The position numbers were made by a program, and so were the translations under genes. Of a stretch of DNA of 64,000 bases, positions 57,209 to 64,000 are shown one piece after another. The stretch is from NCBI RefSeq assembly GCF_002803085.1, contig NZ_NNBJ01000031.1, positions 1 to 64,000 on the forward strand. Reading direction: 5' to 3'. Position 1 is the stretch's first letter. Each line of letters begins with the position of its first letter. The stretch comes from Streptomyces sp. CB01201. GTDB taxonomy: Bacteria > Actinomycetota > Actinomycetes > Streptomycetales > Streptomycetaceae. The notes under the pieces were generated by a model. That model made no database searches, had not been told where the DNA came from, and saw only the letters and a list, made by a program, of their open reading frames with translations.

Positions 57209-59578
57209 ATGACCCCGCTGACCCAGCCCATCGCGACCTACCGGCTCCAGCTCCAGCCCGGGTTCCCGTTCGCCGCCGCCGAGAGGGCACTGCCCTACAT
57301 CGCCGGTCTCGGAGTCTCCCACGTTCATCTGTCCCCGGTCCTTGAGGCCGTGCCCGGCTCGACACACGGATACGACGTCACCGACCACGCCAAGGTCCGC
57401 GAGGAGCTGGGCGGCGAGTCGGGGCTGCGTCAACTGTCCGCTCGGGCCCGGGAGTTCGGGCTCGGCCTGATCCTCGACATCGTGCCGAACCACATGTCGG
57501 CCGCCGCGCTGCACAACCGGCAGCTGTGGGACGTGCTGCGCGCGGGCCCCGCCTCGCCCTACGCCTCGTGGTTCGACATCGACTGGGAAGGGGGCGACGG
57601 ACGGGTCCTGCTGCCGGTGCTCGCCGGCCCGCTGGCATCAGAGCTGGACCGTCTGACGGTGGAGGGCGGCGTACTGCGCCACGGCGAGCAGCGCTTCCCC
57701 CTGCGGGAGGGCACGGCGGGCCTGCCGATGGCGGAGCTGCTCGACGCGCAGTTCTACCGGCTCGGCTGGTGGCGCCTGGCCAGGACCGAGCTCAACTACC
57801 GGCGCTTCTTCACCATCGCGGAGCTGATCGGCGTCCGGGTGGAGGACGAGGCCGTCTTCGCGGCGACGCACGCCAAGATCCTGGAGCTGCTCGCCGACGG
57901 GGTGGCGGACGGGCTTCGGGTGGACCACCCGGACGGCCTGGCGGACCCGGAGGCATATCTGCGCCGGCTGAACGAGGCGACGGGCGGCCGCTGGACGGTC
58001 GTCGAGAAGATCCTCACCGGCGACGAGCGGCTCCAGGCCGGCTGGGCGGTCGCCGGGACGACCGGGTACGACGCACTGCGCCACATCGACGGCCTGTTCA
58101 CCGACCCGGAGGGAGTGCGCCAACTCGATGCCCAGTACCGGGAGTTCACCGCGATGAGTGGTGACCGGGGCGGGCGCTGGGAGCCGACGGTGCGGCGCGC
58201 CGCCTACCGGGTGCTGAGCCATGAGCTGGTGGCCGAGACCGAGCATCTGGTGCGCCTGGCCGCACGGATCTGCGCGCGCGGCGGCCCGGAGCTGCGTGAC
58301 CACGCCCCCTGGGCCCTGCGGCTCGCCCTGTGCGAACTCCTGGTCCGCGTCCCGGTCTACCGGCCCTACCGGTTCGGGGCGGAGGGGGCGCTCCCGGCGT
58401 CGGCGGCCCTGGAGGCGAAGGCCGCATTCGCGGTCGCGGAGGAGTCGGCCGCGGTGGACGTGGTGCGGGATCTCGCGCTCGGCCGGCTCGGTGAGGACGC
58501 CGACCGGGCCCGCTTCCGTACCCGCTTCGCGCAGACGGCGTCGGCGCTGCACGCCAAGTCCGTCGAGGACACGGCCTTCTACCGCTACACACCGCTGCTC
58601 TCGGTGAACGAGGTGGGCGGTGACCCCGGGCGGCCCTCGGTGGACCCGGCCGAGTTCCACGCGTTCTGCGCGCACCTCGCCCGGGACTGGCCTGCCACCG
58701 GGACCGTCCTGTCCACACACGACACCAAGCGCAGCGCGGAGGTACGGGCCCGGATCGCGGTGCTCTCGGAGTGCCCCGAGCGGTGGGCGGCCCTGCTCGA
58801 CCGGCTGGGTGAGGGGCCCGGGGCCGGGGCGCCCGATCCGCAGCTCGCCTGGGTCGCCTGGCAGACCTCGGTCGGGCTCGGCGGGCTGCCGGAGACGGAG
58901 CGCCTGGAGGGGGCGCTGCTCAAGGCCGTGCGCGAGGCGGGCCTGCACACCTGCTGGACGGAACAGGACCCCGGCTACGAGAAGGCGGTGAGCGACTTCG
59001 TGGCGGCCGGGCCCGGCGGTCAACTCGCCGCGCATGTCAGGGAGTTCGTCCGGGAGACCGAGGCAGCCGCACGGGCCAACCGCCTCGGGGCCGCGCTGCT
59101 GCATCTGACCATGCCGGGCGTGCCGGACCTCTATCAGGGCACGGAGGCCGAGTACGCGGCGCTGGTCGACCCGGACAACCGCCGTCCGGTCCGCTTCGAG
59201 ACGGCCGCCCTGGCCGAGCCCGGCGACAAGCTGGGGGTGACCCTGGCGGCCCTGCGGCTGCGCCGCGAACTCCCGGCCGTCTTCGGCGAGTCCGGGACCC
59301 ATCGGGCCCTGGCCGCACGGGGCCCCCGCGCCGGGCACTGTGTGGCGTTCAGTCGCTCGGACGAGGTGGTGACGGCGGTGACGCGGCTCTCGCTGCGCCT
59401 CGCCGAGGCGGGCGGCTGGGCCGGGACGGAGCTGGTTCTGCCCGCCGGCCGGTGGGCCGAAGTCATCGGTGGGGAGCGGGAGTTCAGTGGCGTCGTGCCC
59501 CTCGACGAGCTGTTCGCGCAGCGGCCGGTGGCCCTGCTCAGGAAGGTCGTACGAGAAGGCGGTGCGGGGCCCGGGTGA
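57209..59578 (+). CDS. treY: Maltooligosyl trehalose synthase
   Basis: A 789-residue GH13 enzyme (EC 5.4.99.15). Signature regions are IATYRLQLQPGFPFAAAERA at the start, LILDIVPNHMSAA, GLRVDHPDGLADPEAYLRRL with the nucleophile Asp, WTVVEKILTGDE (acid/base Glu), HDTKRSAEVRARIAVLSECP late, and a C-terminal barrel-closing part with PDLYQGTEAEY. It turns the reducing end of malto-oligosaccharides into a trehalosyl unit, which TreZ then releases as trehalose. TreZ is not in this window. GlgX upstream would supply the substrate. ATG 57209 was chosen; the P450 gene overlaps its 3' end by 41 bases in antisense. Confidence 0.95.
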   Translation: MTPLTQPIATYRLQLQPGFPFAAAERALPYIAGLGVSHVHLSPVLEAVPGSTHGYDVTDHAKVREELGGESGLRQLSARAREFGLGLILDIVPNHMSAAALHNRQLWDVLRAGPASPYASWFDIDWEGGDGRVLLPVLAGPLASELDRLTVEGGVLRHGEQRFPLREGTAGLPMAELLDAQFYRLGWWRLARTELNYRRFFTIAELIGVRVEDEAVFAATHAKILELLADGVADGLRVDHPDGLADPEAYLRRLNEATGGRWTVVEKILTGDERLQAGWAVAGTTGYDALRHIDGLFTDPEGVRQLDAQYREFTAMSGDRGGRWEPTVRRAAYRVLSHELVAETEHLVRLAARICARGGPELRDHAPWALRLALCELLVRVPVYRPYRFGAEGALPASAALEAKAAFAVAEESAAVDVVRDLALGRLGEDADRARFRTRFAQTASALHAKSVEDTAFYRYTPLLSVNEVGGDPGRPSVDPAEFHAFCAHLARDWPATGTVLSTHDTKRSAEVRARIAVLSECPERWAALLDRLGEGPGAGAPDPQLAWVAWQTSVGLGGLPETERLEGALLKAVREAGLHTCWTEQDPGYEKAVSDFVAAGPGGQLAAHVREFVRETEAAARANRLGAALLHLTMPGVPDLYQGTEAEYAALVDPDNRRPVRFETAALAEPGDKLGVTLAALRLRRELPAVFGESGTHRALAARGPRAGHCVAFSRSDEVVTAVTRLSLRLAEAGGWAGTELVLPAGRWAEVIGGEREFSGVVPLDELFAQRPVALLRKVVREGGAGPG

Positions 59579-60578
59579 GCAGGCCGCTCTCGGCCGGATC
59601 GAAGGCGTCCGCCGCGCGCAGCCCCGGCATGGCGGTGAGCAGTGCGTGTACCGCGCACTCCGCCTGGAGTTCGGCGACGCGGGCGACCGGGCAGTCGACC
59701 GGCCCGAGGGCGAGGCCGCCGGCGGTGGTGCGGTGCAGATCGAAGCGGTCGGGCTCGGCGAACCGGTCGGGGTCGCGGTTCGCTGCGCCGACGAGCAGGG
59801 CGACGGCCGCCCCGGCCGGCACGGTGCCGCCGGATATCGCGAGGTCGCGGGTGGCCCGGCGCAGCACCACGTGAACGGGCGGATTGCGCCGCAGCGACTC
59901 CTCCCAGGCCTGCCCGGTCAACGCCGGTACCGCCCGTACCAGCTCCAACTGCTCAGGATGCGCAAGGAGGTTGGCCAGGAGGGAGGCGAGGGCCCGCCCG
60001 GTGAGCACCGCCTGGTCGGCGCAGCGCGCGGCCAGCAGGGCGACGCCGGTGCCGCCCCGGCCGCGGCCCAGATCGGCGGCCGCGGGCGCCCCGGCTCGGC
60101 TGCGGGCGGGGGCCCGGCCCGAGCGGCCCGTCACGGCCGCGTAGGAGAGGCCGGTCGCGGCGGCGATGGTGCCGGTCGGCAGCCAGCGGCAGAACTCCTC
60201 GACCAGATCGGCCTCCTGGCGTCCGGCGAGCCGGCGGGCCAGCACATAGGCGGTGCGGGCACACACTTCGCGCAGCAGCGCGAAAGCGCTCTCGGGCGCC
60301 GTGTACTCCTCGGCGCAGCGCACCGTCCCGGGCCCGCAGCAGGGCCCCCGGCGCGGCCCGGCGAGCGCGCTCCCGGCGAGCGCGGGGGCGACATCCGCGT
60401 ACCGGCTGACCAGCCATGCCTCAAGCCGGGCGTCCCACAGCAGGGGATGCTCCGCGCGCAGGGTCCGGTAGAAGGCGTACGGGTCCCGGCGGGCTGCGGC
60501 GCCGAGCAGCGAGAGCGCGTCCGGCCGGGTGGCGGGCTCGGGGGCCTTGGCCGCCGCGGGCGGCTCGACGGTCGTCAT
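59538..60578 (-). CDS. Degenerate short cytochrome P450
   Basis: A 346-residue protein, about 50 residues shorter than typical P450s. The K-helix ExxR is visible as WEESLRRNPPVHVVLRRATR, and a cysteine in a Cys-ligand-like segment LALGPVDCPVARVAELQAEC, but the usual FGxGxHxC motif is lost (LALGPVDC). The I-helix acid-alcohol pair expected near AARCADQAVLTGRALAS is not recognisable. It may be a catalytically impaired P450 or a family that binds haem without oxygenase activity. It overlaps treY by 41 bases in antisense and lies near a LysR regulator whose operator may affect it. ATG 60578. Confidence 0.7.
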   Translation of the reverse strand: MTTVEPPAAAKAPEPATRPDALSLLGAAARRDPYAFYRTLRAEHPLLWDARLEAWLVSRYADVAPALAGSALAGPRRGPCCGPGTVRCAEEYTAPESAFALLREVCARTAYVLARRLAGRQEADLVEEFCRWLPTGTIAAATGLSYAAVTGRSGRAPARSRAGAPAAADLGRGRGGTGVALLAARCADQAVLTGRALASLLANLLAHPEQLELVRAVPALTGQAWEESLRRNPPVHVVLRRATRDLAISGGTVPAGAAVALLVGAANRDPDRFAEPDRFDLHRTTAGGLALGPVDCPVARVAELQAECAVHALLTAMPGLRAADAFDPAESGLLTRAPHRLLVRPS

Positions 60579-60656
60579 GGCGCGCCTCCCGGTCGGCGCC
60601 CGAGGGCGCGGTCGCGACCCCGCGGTGGTGCACGTCCGCCGGGCCCGGTGACTGTC

Positions 60657-61604
60657 TCAGCGGACCACTTCGGCCGGGCCGTCGCGATCGGCATTCGGCC
60701 GTACGGGTGAGAGTCCGCGCCTGCCGTACGGGGCCGCCCGGCGCAGCAGCTCGGTGAAGGCGGCCGCGGCGCCGGCCAGCTCGACCCGCGAGAACACGGT
60801 GAGGGGCCGCCTCCACGAGGAGTCGACGGGAAGCAGCACACAGTCCTCGCCGATCCCCCCGCGCACGGCGTGCGTGGGCACGGCGACCACTCCGACCCCG
60901 GCCGCCGCCATCCGTACCGCCGTCGAGGTGTGCTCGGTGCGCACCACGGTGCGCGGGGTGAAGCCGGCCCCTTCGCAGACCAGGTCGAGCCAGGGCCGCC
61001 CGTCGACGACGGGCTCCATGGCGCACCGCACCCAGGCGTGGTCCGCGAACTCTTCGAGGCGTACCGAGCTGCGGTGGGCCAGCGGGTCGTCGAAGGCGAC
61101 GACGAGCGCGATCTCCTCCTCCCCGACCGGCACGACCGGCCCGGTCCAGTCCCTCGGCGGTGGCCCGACGGCGAGGTCCGCGGCACCGCGCTCCACCGCC
61201 TCCTGGAGCGCCTCGGGGCTGGCGTGCTCGTGCAGCAGCAGCTTCACTCCGGGGTGGGCGCGCTGCCAGCGGGCGAACACCTCGGGCAGCACGCCGACGG
61301 CGACCGCGTGGACGGCCGCGATGTGCAGTTCACCGCCCTCGGCACCGGCGGCCGCCAGGGCCGCGCGCCCGGCCTGGAGGGCGCTGCGCACCGCGAGCCT
61401 GGCGTGCGGCAGATAGGCGCGGCCCATGGGGGTGAGTCGCACTCCGCGCGGCAGCCGTTCCAGGAGCGCACCCCCGACCGTCCTCTCCAACGCCTTGATC
61501 TGGTGGGAGAGTGCGGGCTGGGTGACGTGCAGGAGTTCGGCGGCCCGGGTGAAGGACGACTCCTCGACGACCTTCACGAAGTACTCCATCTGTCGCAGGC
61601 TCAT
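60657..61604 (-). CDS. LysR-family transcriptional regulator
   Basis: A 315-residue regulator. The N-terminal helix-turn-helix is RQMEYFVKVVEESSFTRAAE followed by LLHVTQPALSHQIKALERTV (about 4-43); the rest is a periplasmic-binding-like effector domain (for example GELHIAAVHAVAVGVLPEVF). It is transcribed divergently from the dihydrolipoamide dehydrogenase gene 135 bases away, the usual arrangement for LysR regulators and their targets. The effector is unknown. ATG 61604. Confidence 0.92.
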   Translation of the reverse strand: MSLRQMEYFVKVVEESSFTRAAELLHVTQPALSHQIKALERTVGGALLERLPRGVRLTPMGRAYLPHARLAVRSALQAGRAALAAAGAEGGELHIAAVHAVAVGVLPEVFARWQRAHPGVKLLLHEHASPEALQEAVERGAADLAVGPPPRDWTGPVVPVGEEEIALVVAFDDPLAHRSSVRLEEFADHAWVRCAMEPVVDGRPWLDLVCEGAGFTPRTVVRTEHTSTAVRMAAAGVGVVAVPTHAVRGGIGEDCVLLPVDSSWRRPLTVFSRVELAGAAAAFTELLRRAAPYGRRGLSPVRPNADRDGPAEVVR

Positions 61605-61667
61605 GCCCCGCCCCTTTGCTCCGCCGGCTCATGCGTCGCGCGCGCCCCGCACCTCTTGCGCACGCCA

Positions 61668-61680
61668 TAAGCATGGTGCA
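61668..61680. promoter_or_regulatory. Candidate LysR T-N11-A site
   Basis: T at 61668 and A at 61680 frame AAGCATGGTGC, which contains the small dyad GCA-TGG-TGC. It lies between the divergent LysR and dihydrolipoamide dehydrogenase genes, 59 bases from the latter's start. The motif is short, so chance cannot be excluded. Confidence 0.35.
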
Positions 61681-61739
61681 TCGAACCCACAAGAACATTG
61701 CCTTGGACTCATGACAGGGCCCGGGCAGAGGCTTGCCCC

Positions 61740-63245
61740 ATGAACAACGCGAACAACACGCACCACGCGAAGGGCACGAACGGCACGAACGCGGCGCAGG
61801 CCGGCGTCCCGACCGCCGCCGTGGCCGCGGGCCCTCCGGCCGGTTCCACCGAAGCCGATGTGATCGTCATCGGCGGTGGCACCGGCGGCTATTCCACCGC
61901 CCTGCGCGCCGCCGCCCTCGGTCTCACCGTGGTGCTCGCCGAGCGCGACAAGGTCGGCGGCACCTGTCTGCACCGGGGCTGCATCCCCAGCAAGGCGATG
62001 CTGCACGCCGCCGAACTGGTCGACGGGATCGCCGAGGCGCGGGAGCGGTGGGGGGTGAAGGCGCAGGTGGACTCGGTCGACTGGCAGGCCCTGGTGGCGA
62101 CCCGCGACGACATCGTCTCCCGCAACCACAAGGGCGTGGAGGGCCATCTCTCGCAGGCCCGGGTCCAAGTGGTGCGCGGCAGCGCGCGGTTGACCGGCCC
62201 GCGAGGCGTCTTCGTGGCGGGCCACGGGAACTTCACCGCCCGCCGCGGCATCGTGCTCGCCACCGGTTCGCGGCCCCGGATGCTGCCGGGCCTCGAAGCG
62301 GACGGCCGGCGCGTGGTCACCAGCGACGACGCGCTGTTCGCTCCCGGGCTCCCGCGATCCGTGCTGGTGCTCGGCGGCGGCGCGATAGGCGTCGAGTACG
62401 CCTCGTTCCACCGGTCGATGGGCGCCGAGGTCACCCTCGTCGAGGCCGCCGACCGGCTGGTGCCGCTCGAAGACGGCGACGTCTCCCGCCACTTGACGCG
62501 CGGCCTCAAGAAGCGGGGCATCGACGTCCAGACCGGAGCACGCTTCCTGGCGGCGGACGTACGGGAGGACGGGGTGCGTGCCTCGGTGCGTACCGCGCGG
62601 GGCGAGGTCCGCACGGTCGAGGCCGAGCGGCTCCTGGTCGCGGTGGGCCGCGCCCCGGTCACCGACGGCCTCGGCCTGGGGGCGGCCGGGCTCGCGGCCG
62701 ATGAACGGGGCTTCGTCGCGCCGGCCGACTGGTCCCGGCTGGAGACGGCCGTCCCCGGCATCCACGTGGTGGGCGATCTGCTGCCGCCCCCCTCCCCCGG
62801 CCTGGCCCATGCCTCTTTCGCGGAGGGCCTGTTGGTGGCGGAGACGCTGGCCGGCGTTGCCTCGCCGCCCGTCGACTACCGGGCGGTGCCCCGGGTCACG
62901 TATTCCTCGCCGGGGACCGCGTCGGTGGGCCTGACCGAGGCGGAGGCCCGCAACGGCGGACATGACGTGGTGGTCAACACCATGCCGCTGACGGCCGTCG
63001 CCAAGGGCATGGTGCACGGGCAGGGCGGCGTGGTGAAGGTGGTCGCCGAGCGGGGCGGGCAGGTGCTCGGCGTCCATCTCGTCGGCCCGAACGTGTCCGA
63101 GATGATCGCCGAGAGCCAGCTGATCGTCGGCTGGGACGCCGAACCGTCCGACGTGGCCCACCACATCCACCCCCACCCGACCCTGTCGGAGGCCGTCGGG
63201 GAAACCTTCCTCACGCTGGCGGGGCGTGGCCTGCATCAGCAGTGA
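61740..63245 (+). CDS. lpd: Dihydrolipoamide dehydrogenase (FAD disulfide oxidoreductase)
   Basis: A 501-residue flavoprotein disulfide reductase. FAD motif DVIVIGGGTGGYSTALRAA (about 40-58), redox pair GGTCLHRGCIPSKAML (about 76-91), NAD(P) motif VLVLGGGAIGVEYASFHRSM (about 208-228) and the C-terminal HIHPHPTLSEAVGETF with the His-Glu pair. Together these mark an active enzyme of the lipoamide dehydrogenase branch. A 35-residue Asn/Ala-rich N-terminal extension is unusual. No E1 or E2 dehydrogenase gene is adjacent; it may be an orphan serving another complex or a different disulfide substrate. Likely regulated by the divergent LysR protein. Confidence 0.92.
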   Translation: MNNANNTHHAKGTNGTNAAQAGVPTAAVAAGPPAGSTEADVIVIGGGTGGYSTALRAAALGLTVVLAERDKVGGTCLHRGCIPSKAMLHAAELVDGIAEARERWGVKAQVDSVDWQALVATRDDIVSRNHKGVEGHLSQARVQVVRGSARLTGPRGVFVAGHGNFTARRGIVLATGSRPRMLPGLEADGRRVVTSDDALFAPGLPRSVLVLGGGAIGVEYASFHRSMGAEVTLVEAADRLVPLEDGDVSRHLTRGLKKRGIDVQTGARFLAADVREDGVRASVRTARGEVRTVEAERLLVAVGRAPVTDGLGLGAAGLAADERGFVAPADWSRLETAVPGIHVVGDLLPPPSPGLAHASFAEGLLVAETLAGVASPPVDYRAVPRVTYSSPGTASVGLTEAEARNGGHDVVVNTMPLTAVAKGMVHGQGGVVKVVAERGGQVLGVHLVGPNVSEMIAESQLIVGWDAEPSDVAHHIHPHPTLSEAVGETFLTLAGRGLHQQ

Positions 63246-63298
63246 GCTTCCTCAACTCCCGCTCGGCGCATGAAGGTTGGACCGCCAAAGGGTCGTCG

Positions 63299-63856
63299 TC
63301 AGTGGTTGGCGAGCCGGAAGACCATCCGGCCGAAGCTGACCTGGTCGCCGTCGGCCACGGCTACGACGCCCGTCACCCGGCGCCCGTTGACACACGTCCC
63401 GTTGGTGGAGCCGAGGTCGCGCAGCTGCCAGGTCCCGGCCTGGAAGAGCAGTTCGGCGTGCACCCGCGACACCGTCTCGTGGCTCAGGCGCAGCCCGTTG
63501 ACCGGGTCGCGCCCGATCCGCAGCGGATAGGGGCCAGGCGCGGGGAAGAGGAGCTTGGGCAGCCGCTCGCTCTGCCAGGCCCTGCGCAGCGACACGGAGA
63601 ACTCCGACGCTTTGCCGACGGCACCGAAGACGGCCCTGGTCCACCGGTTGCCGCGCTGCTCCAAGTCGGCCGTGAGCACGATCAGTTCGTCCGAGCGGCG
63701 GGCCGCCAGGGCCAGTTCCATGCGCCGCAGGAACGTGTCGTGCGACAGCTTGCCCTCGGCGGCGCCCTCGCGCAGGACGTCCAGCGCCCGGTCGCGCTCC
63801 GCGTCGGAGAGCCGCGCGGGCGCCGAGGACGTCTGGGATTCGAAGGAGGGCGTCAC
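63299..63856 (-). CDS. DUF1707 and FHA domain protein
   Basis: A 185-residue protein. Residues 15-65 are DUF1707 (LSDAERDRALDVLREGAAEG, LSHDTFLRRMELALAARRSD). Residues 105-185 are an FHA phosphothreonine-binding domain (LRIGRDPVNGLRLSHETVSR, VHAELLFQAGTWQLRDLGST, NGTCVNGRR) with the Arg, Ser-x-x-His and Asn that contact phosphopeptides. It likely recruits a protein phosphorylated by a Ser/Thr kinase such as the one encoded at 4173-6068, although nothing links them directly. GTG 63856 is the start; its reading frame meets a plus-strand gene start at 63857 back to back. Confidence 0.85.
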   Translation of the reverse strand: MTPSFESQTSSAPARLSDAERDRALDVLREGAAEGKLSHDTFLRRMELALAARRSDELIVLTADLEQRGNRWTRAVFGAVGKASEFSVSLRRAWQSERLPKLLFPAPGPYPLRIGRDPVNGLRLSHETVSRVHAELLFQAGTWQLRDLGSTNGTCVNGRRVTGVVAVADGDQVSFGRMVFRLANH

Positions 63857-64000
63857 ATGGACGATTGTCCTTCCCCGGGGCCGGGCGTGTCCAGCAGCGG
63901 GCCGCCTTCCTCGGCGGCCACGGCCCCCGGCGCCCCACCGCTGACCTGCGACGCGGCGGTACCGCTCGCCAAATCCCCTTGCCCCACCGCCCACCTGCGC
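63857..64000 (+). CDS. Start of a plus-strand gene, partial
   Basis: ATG 63857 follows AAGGAGGG by six bases, one of the best ribosome binding sites in the window, and the frame stays open for 48 codons to the edge (MDDCPSPGPGVSSSGPPSSA and on to LTCDAAVPLAKSPCPTAHLR). The first part is Pro/Ser-rich and no domain is visible. Its start touches the minus-strand FHA gene start, so promoters and ribosome binding sites lie within each other's coding sequence. Confidence 0.5.
   Translation, partial: MDDCPSPGPGVSSSGPPSSAATAPGAPPLTCDAAVPLAKSPCPTAHLR

Overview
The window is a stretch of chromosome from a Streptomyces or very close relative. The DNA is extremely GC-rich with almost exclusively G/C third codon positions. 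Genes commonly start with GTG, neighbours often overlap as ATGA or GTGA, and several families are typical of the genus (SAV2148-type HEPN protein, DUF2637, DUF1707-FHA, two secreted S8 proteases). I see no phage, insertion sequence, rRNA, tRNA or CRISPR array.

Layout. 1-3,250: the front part of a GntR-type regulator (minus strand, cut by the window edge) with a coding tandem repeat, an iron-box-controlled FhuF-like Fe-S reductase, a DUF2637 membrane protein and a small anti-sigma-type ATPase. 3,250-4,170 holds nothing convincing. 4,170-15,000: a membrane Ser/Thr kinase with an extracellular domain, a PoxB-type pyruvate:quinone oxidoreductase, a PP2C-like phosphatase, and a giant secreted subtilase with a divergent TrmB/LuxR-like regulator. 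15,000-22,500: DUF456, F420/FMN split-barrel enzyme, asparagine synthetase, Ca2+/H+ exchanger, Ada-AlkA fusion and RsgA. 22,500-26,840: an unusual two-gene ABC transporter without a binding protein, followed by an ArsR-type regulator; both carry the same operator-like dyad. 26,840-33,350: VOC protein, AraC regulator, BrkB-like membrane protein, AidB-like acyl-CoA dehydrogenase, GAF regulator, GNAT.

33,360-43,020 is the most coherent block: a sulfur assimilation supercluster. A short cysteine-containing leader peptide and a hairpin precede sulfite reductase, a 59-residue CxxC protein, CysH, CysC, CysD, CysN, a sulfonate-type ABC importer (lipoprotein, ATPase, permease) and a CbiX-type chelatase that would supply siroheme to the reductase. 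Together they would take up sulfonates, activate sulfate to APS, reduce it to sulfite and then sulfide, and make the required cofactor. The leader suggests cysteine-dependent attenuation.

43,000-64,000: DsbA-like nitroreductase-type protein, aldo/keto reductase, DUF1697, second subtilisin, a sugar ABC importer lacking its own ATPase, an APH-family kinase with a GCACCG microsatellite, a DnaQ-type exonuclease, the HEPN protein, GlgX and TreY (glycogen/trehalose metabolism), an MFS transporter, a degenerate P450, a LysR regulator divergent from a dihydrolipoamide dehydrogenase, an FHA protein, and the start of one more gene at the right edge.

The observations I consider most worth checking are the shared ArsR/ABC operator, the cysteine leader with its hairpin and upstream dyad, four genes whose stop codon lies inside a tandem repeat, the Ada-AlkA fusion lacking the region of the glycosylase catalytic aspartate, and the GntR octapeptide repeat.
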